Source of the DNA: Melampsora larici-populina 98AG31
Taxonomy: Eukaryota; Basidiomycota; Pucciniomycetes; Pucciniales; Melampsoraceae
NCBI RefSeq assembly: GCF_000204055.1
Contig: NW_006768781.1
Coordinates: 453,940 to 517,939 of the forward strand
Length of the DNA stretch: 64,000 bases
Reading direction: 5' to 3'
The stretch's first letter is position 1, and every line of letters starts with the position of its first letter. A program made the translations under genes and the position numbers. The notes under the pieces are model-generated. The model searched no databases. It saw only the letters and a program-made list of their open reading frames with translations, and had not been told where the DNA came from. This document shows positions 34,411 to 47,387 of this stretch, one piece after another.

Positions 34411-36622
34411 TCAAAATATTCTTAACTTTTTCTCGTTTTTATCGCACATGGCAGTACTGATCAAGGACTCAAACTCTTCTGTTTCAGCATCTATCTCACC
34501 TCTCATTTTTTCAATTTCTTCTACGTGTTTCGCCTCTAAATTTAAAAAATCAAAATTTTAGGAAAATATAGTCAAAATCATAGTATTTCAGAGGACAGGA
34601 CGAGACCGTACCGTATTCTGAGAGCTCTTGCAAGAAATCTTTTTTACAAATTTCAGATTCCCTCTCCAATTCGCGTATCTTGATAGATATTTCGTCGTTT
34701 GAGTTCTGTGCGCCGATCAGACCAAAATCAGTCTTCTTAATAAAGTGAAAAACAGGCATAGATGAGTTGGGCTGACTTGAATTTGAACAAGGGCTTCTAG
34801 TACCTCTCCCGAGTCCTCTATCACCTTGTTTCTTGATGCGACGCAGGACACGAGACTCAGTTCGAGTTGTTTACTGTTATTTGATCAGATTTCATATTGT
34901 CAACTGATTACACATTGATTAGATTCAGATAAATGGTTTAGTCACCCCATGTTTTCGGCCAAGGTAGCATCATTAGCAAGCAGATGATCGATATGAGCAG
35001 CAATTTTTCGAAAATCGGCCTTTATCGATCCCGCAGCTTCATCAAAAACCATTTTCCAGGGTTCTATGGTCAGACCAGATAGATCAAACCTCAGAATTTG
35101 GTGAACAAGAGGGTGAAAGGTATATAAAGCAGCTTACGATCGATCTCGTGAATAATCTTTTTAGCCTTTTCTAATGATGCATCTTTTTCTGCCTCTGGAT
35201 TTGAAGGGATTCTATTACGCTCACCCCACATTTGCATCAGAGATAAAGCTTTCGAATTTTTGAAGGTCATGTGAAGATAGGTATACGCAACTTAGCTGGA
35301 TCATCTGACTCGATTTCCCATCCTCTTTCCTTATCTTCATGTTGAATGAGGTCATGGTTAATTAAATCAGGAAGTTCACCTTCTATCACCACACGTCTTT
35401 TCCCTGCTTCTTCAGGAGTTCTGATGTTTATTCTTGATTTGGCGTAGCTTTGAAGCTTCCCTGGAGTTTGAAACAACTCAGAGTGAGAGGTGGACGGCTC
35501 AAGCTCTTCGACATGTGAGTAAAGGTCATTATGATAGCCAGAAATATGTGGCTGTCTCTTCTTTTTTTGAGCCGATTGATCTAAAGGAGCTTCAAGTAAG
35601 GTGCGTTTACTGTTCTTGGGTATCTGAACTCGACCGTTGATCTTCTGGGCCAAAGAATCAGATTGAAACCCTTGGTCTACCAAGTTTTTCGAATCTTTTG
35701 ACTTTACAAGTCCGATGTCAACCTTTTTCGTACGACCTGTGAAACATGGCAAAGGAGTCAGGATACTCTGAAGTGGGTTTTTAAGCTCCATGAAAAACCC
35801 TGATTACCGAACTTGATAGCCTCGTTCAAGCGTTCATCGGCTAAAAAGGTCAAATCTTTACGAGGCATGAGGGTGTTGTGAGTGGATGAAATACCTTGCT
35901 CGATCAATCTTTGGTCTTTATGGTTGAGCATGATGTGATAACTATCTCTTGATCAGAGATATGACGTCAACCTTTGAGATTTTGTAGGTTGACTCTGTTG
36001 ACCACTTTACCACATCATCTGTACCAAACACTCTTAATCATGAATCACAACCTGAAATCAACATTTGACTCAATTGACTTGTAAACCATAGAGACAAATT
36101 ATCATCGCGATAGCCCTGCCCAGGTTCAGGATATCACAAAGACACAAAATCAAGCTGTTTTAAAGTGAAACAGTGATTGATACAGCTCATTTGGAGAAGC
36201 TTGCCTCAATTGAGTCATTTGTGACGACGAGTGACTCGAGGTTGTAGAGCAAAAGTAGGCAAGCTACTTGAATACCAAAGTACAATAAGATACTTGTTGG
36301 ATCTGCTCTTCTGATAAGAGGCATCGCTCACAGTTGCGTCACGGTAAAGACCGGAAACTTCAGAACAACAAATCAACGCAGTGAAGTGTTCTGTTCTTAA
36401 CTTTTTGAACAGAGGGTATGTTTACAAGTCTGATAGGCGGCCACTTGATGATATGAAGGACAGTGAAGAGGGAAGGACTCACTTTTCAACCTTTGACAGG
36501 ACAGCTTTTCTCTGTGATTGAGGTCTGTCACCATCATCTTTCTTATTACTATCATGATTTAGCATTGCATTGAGATCTTGTCGTGTTTCCCGTGTCGTAA
36601 CAGTGGACATCAAAGCACTCAT
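34411..36622 (-). CDS. Coiled-coil hypothetical protein, multi-exon
   Basis: The protein is not recognised. A likely first exon at 36622-36483 begins MSALMSTVTTRETRQDLNAM and ends at a GTGAGT donor. A second exon containing MLNHKDQRLIEQ begins near 35941, and its phase agrees. Further exons follow, joined by GTCGTACG after TTTCACAG (about 35752), a tightly spaced intron near 35281-35244, and blocks IEPWKMVFDEAAGSIKADF, KQLELSLVSCVASRNK, DFGLIGAQNSNDEISIKI and KHVEEIEKMRGEIDAETEEF. The last stop is TGA at 34413-34411. The middle is basic and disordered; the C-terminal third has heptad-like spacing typical of coiled coils. A structural role such as kinetochore or cytoskeleton would fit, but that is a guess. 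The 540-bp first intron is unusually long, so the 36622 exon could belong to another gene. It is divergent from the WW/FF gene. Confidence 0.5.
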
Positions 36623-37061
36623 CCTCTTTTCAGCTCATTGTTTAATTGATTGAAAGCCTCAAACTTTTCAGTGCTCGCTGTTCAGAGATTACCGAGACTG
36701 TTCGGGTCCTTGATGGCAAGACTTTGAGAAAACTGATGATATCTGATGATGCAGTTGAGTTTGAGAAATGATAACGTCATGAGTCAATTCACATTATTTG
36801 AAACCACAGTTACACAATAAAGTGTTTTACTGTCAAAGTGCATTTTGCAAAAAAGTGCTGGTGATGTACCGGTACCGGGTACTGTATGCATCTCACCACT
36901 TCTCAATCCGATCAGCACATTTGCCAATTTGAATTCTCTACTTTTTTGTGTCAAAGTTCAAACGCAGACGAGGGACGACATCAGTCACATCAGTTAAATT
37001 ACACCTTCCTACGACCAACATCGAGAGGAATTAATTTGGCCGACAAAACTCAACTTTGAAC
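36623..37061. promoter_or_regulatory. Divergent intergenic promoter region
   Basis: About 440 bp between the proposed start of the coiled-coil gene and the WW/FF-protein ATG. It contains a GGTACCGGTACCGG-like stretch (about 36869-36880, GTACCGGTACCGGGTAC). No factor site is assigned. Confidence 0.35.
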
Positions 37062-39950
37062 ATGGCATCACCTTCCACCGTCGATGTAAGGTTGGCCTCT
37101 CTTAACATTTGATCTGGAGACATGATCCTCCATCACTGGTGTCTTGCATTCTCGACTGATTTCGATTGATTTGGTGATTATTAGCTCAAACGTACTGCCC
37201 GTTTATGCCGCCAACCCACTCCCACCTGGTTGGACAGAACATCGAGGTAAGTTAATCCGATTGATCTTCGCGTCGCACAAGTTCAGCTCACATGACATTC
37301 TCAACTTTAGCCCCGACTGGACAATTTTACTATTATCATGCTGAAACACAAGAATCAACTTACGTACGCCCTTCGATGGCGGTTGTATCTACATCTTCAC
37401 CTGTCACGGAGAAGAAAAAGGAGAAAAAGAAGGAGAAAGCAAAGATCAAGCAACCCATACCGGGGACGAGTTGGATGAAGGTCACCACTACCGATCAAAA
37501 CACATTCTATACCAACACTGATACTAAGACATCAGTTTGGACAGTACCAGATGAAATTAAAGACGTAGTAAAAAAATTAGAAGAGGAAGAGCGAATCAAA
37601 GCAGAAGAAGCTGTCCGACAAGCGGAGCAAGAGAAACTGGCCAACGCGGAAGAAGCTCGTCGTGCACATGAAGCAGAACAGAAACGACTTATAGAACTTG
37701 AAGTGCAAAAAGTACGAGCTGAAGTAGAAGCAGAAGCTACGTTACGTGGTTTAAAACGAAAGCCAGAAGATCAATCGAACCCCATTGTCTCATCTCATCC
37801 TTTACCCTCAAAGCCCTCACTCACCGCTTCTGTCGGTCAAATACCCACGGAAGGATCTGGGGTAGCAGAGGATGGTTCTCAGGGAGGTCAAAGAAAGTTA
37901 CAGAAACTCAATGGAGACCGCGACGAAGATGAAGACTGGCAACGTCAAATTGCTGAAGAAATGGCTCTCGAGGCTGAACAGGAAAATAAACCAGAAGTAC
38001 CTCAACCTATTCAAACTACCCAGCCTACTGTTGTACCTTCTCCTATGTCTGTGATGCTCGCTAGTCTTTCCGGTGACGAATTGAAGGCCACTTTCAAGGT
38101 ACAATTGAAATATCTTCCTCTTCAGTCATATGCTGACTCTTTTACATCGTTCTAGGCAATGCTGTTGGAAAAATCCATCGATCCTATAGCCCCATGGGAC
38201 AACGAACTTCCTAAATTTGTCACAGACCCTCGCTACCTCGGTATGTTCAATCTCAATCTTCATGATGCAACTGACTCTAAGAAAACTTACTATACTTTCT
38301 TTTGGTGATGGGTCATGGACAGCTCTATCATCTATGAAAGAAAGGCGTGATCTATTTGATGAATTCTGCAAGGAAAAACTTCGACAACGGAGAGCAGAGA
38401 AGCAAGTGACAGCGAAACTTAGCGTTTGTCTTCTCGATTTGTTTCTCAAGACTCTTTCACGGTTGATCAATCGGCACAAGCTTCGAGACTTATCCTGATT
38501 TCGCGCACTTTTCCTTCAGCCTCCCGAGGCTTATCGTTCACTTCTCATTGAGGCCGTCACATCAACTCGTACACATTGGGAAGAGTTTCGAACAAAGTAT
38601 AAGAAAGACCCTCGGTTTCGAAATTTCGGTCGTGATGATCGAGAACGTGAGAAGGCGTTCAAAAGTTGGTTGAAAGAATTAGGTGAACGTAAGCGAGCTG
38701 AAGTTCTCAAGGCTGAGGCAGACTTTACACGTTTTTTGAGCGAGAAGCGGGGTGAACTGGAAGCTGCTCATCCTAAACTCTCCGAGACAGAATGGAAGCA
38801 AGTGAGAGAAATTCTGAAGAAAGATAAACGCTTTGATATCATCACAAGTAATACAGTCAAAGAAGGTATTTGGAAGAAGTGGTCGAAGCAGCTTGAGGAA
38901 CAGGCTGGAATCGCTTCAGCCATTGATCAAGAGGACACGAAGAAAGCCAAACAAGAGGCTAGCTTGAAAGCCAGGGAAGAAGAAGTTCGATTACAAAGGC
39001 AGCGACTGGACAAGCAAGCTGACATCACTCGCCATGAGTTAGGCAAGGAGGAAGCTGAACGAGAATTTCGATCTCTTTTGATTGACGCAGTCCGAGACCA
39101 CGACGTGAGCCGAATTTCTGACTGGATATATGAATGACAACGTTTTTAAATATGGCGATTGATCTTCCACTCTAAAACTTGTGCTAGGTGACGTGGGAAG
39201 AAACACATCGGTCACTTGAGAAGGACCCGCGTTTTCCTCAAACCAAGGCATTATCTATCTCAAATCTCAAGCGAATCTTCTCCGATCATACGGCTTCGAT
39301 CTACGCAAAGCGTCTATCAGCTTTGGAATCTTTCTTCCAAGATCAAGCTCCAAGTTTGGCCACCTCGTTTTCGGTCGTAGAAAAGAAGTTGATGACTCTA
39401 ATTGATGAGAGTTCAGATGGCTCAAGTCAATCTTCACTTTCGCCTGATCAACTCTTAATTATCACAACTGTCAATCGATTGATCGATCCACAAAATCGGA
39501 CTCGCGGCTTACAGACAATTGAAAGATATTATGATGATTGGAAACAAAAGAAAGAGACTCGAGCTCGCGAAGAGTTTGAGGAGATGTGTGGTGAAAGTGC
39601 TTTTATAGACTTTTGGTGTCGAATGAAGAAATCTGGGAAGGAGGATGAAGTAGGTAAAAAGACAATTGGTGATGATGGTGAGGAAGAAGAGGAAGAGGAA
39701 GTCGCAGATCTAAGAGAGATGGCCAAAACAATTGATTTGAGTGAAATTGAGGCCGTGATGAAGAAAGATAAGAGGTGGATTGCTTGGGATCACCTTCCTG
39801 ATCAACGAGAATCTTGGATGAGAGTCAGTGACATGGATTCCTTTCTCTTTGTATCGAATCAAATGCTGACCTCAATCTGCGATGTTTCAAACACAGGCTC
39901 ATCTCGAAAAGTTGGCAAAGCCAAAGCTAACAGTTTATCAAAAATCATGA
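37062..39950 (+). CDS. WW- and FF-domain protein of the TCERG1/CA150 type, 773 residues
   Basis: Family members couple RNA polymerase II elongation with splicing in the nucleus: WW domains bind proline-rich splicing factors and FF domains bind phosphorylated polymerase tail. Eight exons join in frame: 37062-37090, 37185-37246, 37311-38098, 38156-38240, 38323-38405, 38520-39104, 39188-39823, 39897-39950. WW1 (about 22-52) reads LPPGWTEHR then FYYYHAETQESTYVRP, with Tyr in place of the second Trp. WW2 (about 82-116) reads GTSWMKV and TSVWTVPDEI. A charged coiled coil follows. FF-type repeats start near 290, with LLEKSIDPIAPWDNELPKF, FRNFGRDDREREKAFKSWL, LLIDAVRDHDVTWEE and VMKKDKRWIAWDHLPDQRE. 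The pattern of a single acidic break before the last repeat also fits. Prp40 is the main alternative, but the FF spacing and the TCERG1-like linker argue for TCERG1. The exon 1 donor is ambiguous (GAT or GTAAG). Confidence 0.85.
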
Positions 39951-42744
39951 TCACAGCGATCAGGAAATCAAATCTCAATTTTTTCGACCTTGGAAATCAT
40001 TGGGAACTTTTGGTTTCCAATCATCCTTTACAAAAATCATCTCATGTAGACGTGTTCTGGTTCCTAGCTATTTCTTTATCATCAGCAAAATAACATACAA
40101 CAAAATTGTTTTCTTTTTTCTCATATCAATCATCAGAAACCACCCCATAATAATTTGTGACTTGTCAAAATCGATATGTTCTTTTTGTGATGTAGCCCGG
40201 TAATCCTCGATGCCTTTTGAAGGTCTTATCTCATGTTTGCATAAATAATCTTGCCTTCACCTCGCAGAATTAGACGCTCATTCACTCTGCCACAGCGGCT
40301 TATCAAAGGCGCGCTTTCAGGTCCCGTCAAGCAGACATGCGTGAAGATGACCTTCCTCTCAGAATGCAAAGCTCGCTCACTCTCCACGTCTACTAATCCA
40401 ACTTTGCATGACACGCTGTCAGCTCCCGTCAAGTAGAAGCAAGTAGATCTACTGGCAGACGAAGATACCCGTGGGGTCTGTCTCTAAGATGAAGTCGGTA
40501 TTGACACAGATATTTCCGTCCAAAATTCGGATACACATGGGAATTGACCGCGTCTTTTGTATGCGGTGCTGACGTCAGAATGATCGACGATTTCGCTGGT
40601 GTGTGTCCCGAAGACCAACAGCATCTCCGTAGAGGGTATGTACATACATGCGCGGCCATTTTTGACCTCACGGTATATCTCGCTCAGGTTTATTGTTGGC
40701 TGATCAGCTATTCGTATCAGTTTGGGGTCCCCATGAGTCACAAGCATATCATCTCAGCATCAGCGAGCCTTAAGCTGATGAGGATCATTTCTGATTGCTT
40801 GAAAATGAGAGTGTTTGTTAATTTGTGCATTGTATATGCGTTCGGCTCATCAACTCGCCGAAAGATATAGGTCCTCCCTCAACAGGCAACTATCTGCGTA
40901 TCTTAGCGCATGAAGGGAGTTGAATATATGCCGGTTGATTGTGGAAAAACGAGCTAAGAGGAAGCTTGTGAGTTGGATGAAAGAGAGTCAAGCTCTCGGC
41001 TGTCGAAGCGCATGTGAGCCATCCCGAGCTTCATTGCTTTTGTCAGCCAGAACCCAAGTGAAAAAGACATGCATATATTGTGGTTTTCAAACTAAAGTCG
41101 ATCTAAACGTCACTCGACACGCATGGTATCGTTGGAGAACGGAAGGATTGAAACTCTATCAACTTATGTAAATCGCTTAAGCTTCCAGGGTCCTTCTCTC
41201 TATGGCCGGGAGTTGATCATCTTGAAATCTTCAGCAGCCGGTTGAAGCTTCGAAAACCTCGGAGACTAGATCCGAAAGTTTGATCCCGGTTTTAGGACTT
41301 GAGTCTGATCTTTTGATAAGTACCTGCATGCGTCTCAAGAAAAGAAGAAGTAAAAACAAACTTGAGAAAAGCTTTGATCTCCACCCATAAAAATGTTATT
41401 CACATACATATGAGATTTTTGATACCGTTGGCCAGCTAAATAATTATTTCAGCATTGCAAGTACCCCATAAGATATCGCTGCGCTGGAAATGAATTTTGG
41501 GGAAAGATTGATGTTCATCCATATACTGATGAAAACTTCGATTGAAAGTAGAGAATTGATAAGAAAAAATCTACTTTCAAATTAATGTTTTATCTGATGA
41601 TTGACCTCATGATATGGGGTGTCTATCTTTCGTAGGTTTTGAGATGGTCAAATGTAGGATCAAGCAATTTCCAAGAAACTTGGCAAGTTGAAATACGAAA
41701 GTATTGGTGACTGCGCTTAATGTGGCTTTGACAGGCCCAGAGATGCTCAACTACTCAGAGTGGGCATGTGATTTAGGGCCTTTATGGCTGTGTTGTTAGA
41801 AGTATAATTTGACAACCACTCTAATCAGGAAAGAAAACAGGTGTCAGTTGATTCCAAATCGATAACTCATATCATATAAATATATATATCGCCCAAAGAC
41901 AATTTTCTCCGCGAACCTGCTTGAAAAAACTCGCAAAGGAGATGTAAAAGACTTATTTGAGAGATGACAGCCATATCAAAGAGTATCAAACGCGCAAACG
42001 AAAGTATGGGCGGTTGGCCTCACATATCTCAAAAGGGTTTTTTTCCATGACTTTCAAAGGAAAATAAGCTTAGATTTTATTGAGATATGTGCCACTGCTA
42101 TCAAAAAAATTGTGTTGATGTGAAGCCATGCTCCGTTGACAACTCACAACTTTAATGTTTGAGTGCGATGGATTTTTCCCTTTCCAGGAGTCTAAAGAGC
42201 TTTCACTACGGCTAGGCTTTCACTGGTTTGATTGATAGGGGAGACTGTACAAGGTCCATGGAGAGAAACTGTCCTCAAACCGGACAGCTTGGAAAAGAGC
42301 ACGGCTAGAGGTGGCATTGTAGTATCGAACCTTTTACAGCGAAGCTGGTCTAGAAATTGGGAGTTCATGAAAACATTTCTTGAGGATTCATCACTCCTTT
42401 ATCTTCAGAATTCAGAGCTCTCAGTGCCATTACGGCTTGAGCTTTGTGAATCTATTTGTCTGTTATGATAACATCCTTCAGGGGCTGGCCTGATTTAGGT
42501 GGGTCCAGACTCGCATCAAATGCTGGTCAATCACTCCTTTATGCCTCTGACTTGTCCCTCATACGCGCGCCGACATGTTTTATTTCGAGTTCTGTGTGGT
42601 AAAACAAAAGCATCTCAGAGCCAATCGAGGGCTAGCTGGGCATAGCTTCCGGGGATTCTAAGGTATTTTTCTATCATGTGAATAGAGATTTGTTACATTT
42701 ATTTTTGGAGGGCATATATGTAGGTCACCCGCTGCATCCTCAGA
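39951..42744. other. 2.8-kb region, no convincing gene
   Basis: Apart from the tandem duplication at 40272-40470 I see only short frames. A + strand frame at 40920-41171 includes CIYCGFQTKVDLNVTRHAW, which recalls a zinc-finger remnant, but it is isolated and unsupported. Confidence 0.35.
40272..40470. repeat. Imperfect tandem duplication, unit about 100 bp
   Basis: Two units begin GCTCATTCACTCTGCCA (40272) and GCTCGCTCACTCTCCA (40372). Each later carries a CCCGTCAAG(C/T)AGA core (about 40322 and 40426). The units are diverged with indels. The flanking sequence shows no gene. Confidence 0.45.
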
Positions 42745-42987
42745 TCAAGCCACACGGAAATTCAAAGCCCTTGAATTACAGGTGAGACAGTTTGGAGAAA
42801 CTTGCATCGAGCTTCCAATTGTGATGATCGACCCATTGGTAGACACCCTTGACTCAAACCCACGCGGAATAGGACTCGGGATGTGAAGGATTGATGATAG
42901 CTGGGTGAACATGGCCGCGGCGAGTGTGAGTGCGACCTGACCCGATCCCACTCCCCTTTTAAAACTCTTCATTATCGGTCGCTCCAT
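42745..42987 (-). CDS. Possible small secreted protein, 75-80 residues
   Basis: The frame has two in-frame ATGs, at 42987 and 42972. From the second, the start MKSFKRGVGSGQVALTLAAA has a basic end followed by a hydrophobic core, as in a signal peptide. The rest is short, with CLTC near the end. Rust genomes encode many small secreted effector candidates, so the form is suggestive. There is no homology evidence, and it could be a chance frame. An upstream ATATAAAG-like stretch is weak promoter support. Confidence 0.22.
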   Translation of the reverse strand: MERPIMKSFKRGVGSGQVALTLAAAMFTQLSSILHIPSPIPRGFESRVSTNGSIITIGSSMQVSPNCLTCNSRALNFRVA

Positions 42988-43689
42988 ATTCCCAAACAGA
43001 AATTGGTCTTTATATGTTACAAGTCAGTGTTGAAAGTTGAATCAATTGATTTCAAGAGTTTTTCCGACACGGCTCTATGCGGATCTGTTTGGCATTCGAA
43101 GCAAGATTCGAAGCCACCCTTGATCCAGAATGAACATCGGGAAGAGTCTTGACCCGATAACACGATCTCTCGGCTCACTTGATGAGGATTTCTAGTGATA
43201 TGTAGTGGAGGCACCGGTCAAAGCAAGGTTGCTCATCCCAATCAGCAATGTGCGCCATAGAATAGGTGACCTTTTGTATGTTGCTGAATCTTGAGCCTTC
43301 CAAGGGCGTCTTTCAAATCACTTTAGGTTGGCTTCAGAATGGTTCCAATAATTCTGAGGGTGGTATAGCTGCTTCCTCTGCTTGTAAATATTTGAACAGC
43401 AAAAGCTACAAATCTGTTTAGAAATTTCTAGTATGCATAACTTCTGAGTCATAGTTTTTCACACCATTAACGGATGTCCACCGCGCGGATGTCATAGGCT
43501 AGCATCTTGGAAAATCGCACGGAGGAAGCTTTTGTTAAGAAACCGTCATCAATAAGAAGCTTCATACTTAACAAAGTCTCACGTTGTCGCTCGCGAGCCG
43601 AGCCAAAACACTTCATAAGCTTTCACCGTTCTACATACCGTTCTTGAACATCATTACTTAAATTCTGCCTTGAGGAATTTTTGTTGCGG

Positions 43690-45660
43690 CTCCGACATTG
43701 TCCGACAGCTATGACGAACATGCATACTTAATTCCAAAAAGTCCAAAATCTCCGTGGGATGGCATACATACATGGATGATAAGAAACCGAAGCGAAGAAG
43801 TTGTCGAGCTGTCCACGATAAGACTATTATGTATTATGAAGTTTCGAGGTCGATGTAGTACCTGGAGCAAGAGTGCAGCACTACATAGAATCAAATTGCA
43901 GTTGAAGGCTGAAGCAGAAGCCAGGAAGCATCCGGGTTTGGCTAGTGCAACTTCAAGATAAGGAAGGTGGCAAGGTGCCGAAAGATCGGATGACATCAAA
44001 ATGACGTTCAGGCGGATGTTAAGTCAGAAGAACGCCTGAACATGATTGGGCGTGAAAAGTTACTCCGCCAAGAAGCCAGTCTCAACCTTGTTTCAAATTC
44101 AATGAGTGAAGCACACGGCAGCTAATCTTACAAAACACTTTCTGATCTGACGTGAGCCAAGATTCAAGAAGACAAAAGGTTAGAGAGCACGTCGGGATCA
44201 TGAGAGCCAAAACAAATTCCAAAAGTTTTGCGTTTCACAGCCACATCATCAATTTTGCTCGACTTGAGACTGATTGGAAAGAGACAATCACATGAGTGAG
44301 GATGACGAGGAAAAGCAGTGTAAATCCTCACTTGTGATCAGTTTCGAATGTTTCCAATTTCGAGTTCCACAACACAAAGAGTCACAGCCAAGACCTTAAG
44401 GCATCGCATCAAGATATACTCGGAGATCCAAGTTTGTGATGCGCCCCGCTCCAATAAGCTGAGGTGACGAGTTTATTCCACAGCGTTGGCGTTGAGATCT
44501 GATAGATCTCAAGTGACCCACAGAGTTATCCACCAGTCCCGGTAATCTGACAGGGAAATATTCACTTGCTTCTTTTTTTTCTTTCGTCTTCTTTGGGGCC
44601 CAATCCCTGATACATAGTCGGCGAGGTCTTGATGAAGCCAGGAGGCAAGAAGCACCGAAGAAACAGTTTCGGGGGTACGGTGGAGATAAAGATGCAGATC
44701 TATGAGATCGACATGAATCGCGAGAGCTTGAGCTGCTTGAGCAGGTTTTGAGAGAAAGCTGGAGGGATTGCTTGACGGAAGAAGAGCCGGGGAAGGATGT
44801 GAAGGTTATTCGAGATGAAAAGCACATGCTTGTCTCTTCTATGATCGCTGATAAATGCGCGCGTGTGTGTCTTCTTGTCCCTCTGCAGCTCGGATGTGTA
44901 TGTACAAATGGCGACGCAGAAAGCATAAGAAAACCTACAATCGTGTTTAGTATATACTGATGTTGATCCTCCATCATCCCACGGGTAATGGATCTCACGG
45001 GTAATGGTAGAGGTGATCAAGTTAGAAAATTGGGAGAGTATGTGCGGATAGGAGCTAGTAAGCAAGAAAAGCTGAGCAGAGATAGGCAGAGATTCACCCC
45101 TACGCACATCAGGCTAGGATTTGATTGGATCCAAAAAGCAGTGTCAGTTCGGGTGGTTAGGATAGAACATGGATATTCAAGAAGGCAAGGTAGGCATCCG
45201 ACGAAGGATGGATGGCCTGGACACTAATCATGGGCAATAGAAAGGCGTTGGGCAGATGAGGATCCTGTGATTAGTTTACGGTCCAAGATTTGGTTCAACC
45301 TGGAAGGGCTGAGAAATTAAGTCACTTTAGGAATGAAGCTGAGGCAGACATGCCAGCGGCAGTGGGGTCACATTGTAATGAAGAAACCAACAAGGTTCCA
45401 ACTCAGACAAACGACTGAGGGAAGCACTGGAGAGCACTAAGGGTGAATTAATCAAGGCTTGAAGGCAGCACTCGAGCTATCATGGACTTACAATGATGAT
45501 TCTGACGATCAATTTTCTGGGATAGAAATTGTCTTACAAGCTTTCATGGGACGATATACAACCTTGGGACAATTAGAAGAAGCTCATATGGAAAGAGATT
45601 TACGCAAAACTCCGCGGTTGGTTGACTTTATGACTTCATGGAACCCACGCTCTGCTTGAA
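43690..45660 (+). pseudogene. Possible decayed multi-exon gene on the + strand
   Basis: Several + strand frames of similar charged, helical character are scattered here: LQLKAEAEARKHPGL (about 43895), DVKSEERLNMIGREKLL (about 44020), ELLEQVLRESWRDCL (about 44720) and an 60-residue frame ending NPRSA at 45659. They need frame changes and lack clear splice joins throughout. They may be exons of one gene I cannot assemble, or a relic. No domain is recognised. A 200-codon reverse-strand frame at 44396-44998 is probably a shadow. Confidence 0.25.
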
Positions 45661-47387
45661 GAACGTCATAAGATGTGTATGTATGTATGACAGGCCGCAG
45701 AGTCAGAGAATGCAAAGCAGAAGAGGCATCAAGGATTAAGGTCAGCTTGATTGAAGGCTGAGATGAAAGAAGAATGACACTTGTACCGACAGAATTGGGG
45801 CCTGGATGAGTTGAGTGAAAAAAAGAATTCCATGATTGGAAAACATTAAAGTATGTACGATACAGTTTCAGATTTCTATGTAGGATGTTTTTTCTCTCCA
45901 CCACCACCATCATCACCACCACCACCCACCCCTTCTTGATTTTGACCAATACTTTAATAAAACTTCGAGCGCTCTGAATCAGAGGAAAGCCGGGTACTTT
46001 TAAACGTACATGTCCACTCTAGAAGGATAGAGATAGAATTTAAAAGTAGAGTATAAAAATACTGAATCACGTATACACTCTTCGATTTACATCTTCAAGA
46101 GTATCCTCCTTCAGACGCATTTAAAGCCTTGGTCTCTTTCATGTGTTGGCGCTTTGTCTCTTTGTCTTTTCATCACCTATTCCACCAGTGACAAATTCAC
46201 CTCTTTCTTATAACTTACCTTTATTCTTACCTCTGTCTTCCTGTCGCTTTCATCTCTCAATTAAATAGTCTTATTACTTATCTTATTAGTCTTGAGTTTG
46301 CTTCTCTGTTCTATCCTTGTCGGATTAGAATTCCAATTCTCCATCATAAAGATCATCGAAGGAAGTCGACCTCGATTTGAAATTCAAATTCAGCAAGATC
46401 GTTGAAATCTCATTATCATCATTTTATTAAATTCAATAACCTCCAACTGACCATTTCACCAAATAATTCAAAAGTGTAGTAGGAACTGTATTTTACAAAA
46501 TATCACACTTACTTTTATGGTACAGCCTTATTCACTTATCATCAACTGTACGTTCATTCAATTGACCCTTTATAAATTGCATTCAGTTCTCATTTCACTG
46601 AATTCAACTCTCCCTCTCTCTCTCTCCCTCTCTCTCTTCACTCATATATACATACTTACTCAAATCAATATTTTCAAATCAACTCGCGGGGAACCGGCTA
46701 TCCACCCTTCGTTTATGAATATATATTTACATTGTTAAATCGATACAAAACATTGTATTAGAATTATAAACCACACAACTCCTCCTCGATTCGACTCATA
46801 ATCCCTATACATACACTAATCATCAATCCAAAAACATCCATTCATCAAACCATCCATCATCATCCCTGAAATCTTCCCTTCTCTTATCCTATTTATCATC
46901 TTCAGGAATCAGGCGTCGGTGTTCTTCTAATTGGGTCTGGTTTAGATTCTTCTTTGAGATCCATCTTTTGAACATCAAGAGCTTCATTAATCAATGTTCT
47001 TTGAGCTGTAGTCTAGTTCTGTAGTCTAGTCTACGCAGAATACAGTATACTCCTTATCACACTCTCCTGTTGTTCTTCACCTTTTCAACTTTACTTAAAT
47101 AGCCTTAGTTCTCTCTATCACTGAGACTTCATTGTATCCTTGTCCCTTCCCCTGTTTCCTCCCTGTTCGATTTGGTCACCTTTACAGTTTTTGGCAGGTT
47201 GTTGTCTTGTCTCTTTCACATCTGCTTTTGGTCTACATACAACCAACTCTACTATACAACTCACCAAAAGCCTTATCCTCAAACCAATTTTGGTATAACT
47301 CTTCCAAATCCGGTCAACCAATACAGTCCGATTCCCACTCCTGGATTTCAATCTACCTTATCATCTCACCTCGACGGACTACACAAC
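45661..47387. other. Upstream region of the FYVE gene, with CT-rich run
   Basis: The stretch is pyrimidine-rich, with a CT microsatellite at about 46611-46640. It probably contains the promoter, the 5' UTR and perhaps a first exon of the FYVE gene. The frame upstream of 47388 stays open back to 47172 and reads plausibly (PNPVNQYSPIPTPGF), so the true start may lie in an upstream exon. Confidence 0.35.

Noticed and set aside
37062..39950. Prp40 as the identity of the WW/FF protein
   Set aside because: FF spacing and linker blocks resemble TCERG1/CA150 more closely; Prp40 usually has its FF repeats directly after closely spaced WW domains.
40920..41171. Zinc-finger gene
   Set aside because: A CxxC-like fragment alone in an isolated 83-codon frame, without splice support or a second finger.
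44396..44998. 200-codon reverse-strand frame as a gene
   Set aside because: Low-complexity Ser/Arg composition, no domain, overlapping coding-like traces on the other strand; likely a shadow frame.
47172..47387. Start of the FYVE protein at 47172
   Set aside because: The codon there is TTG, not ATG; the first in-frame ATG is 47388. The upstream open frame may be coding only if an upstream exon exists.
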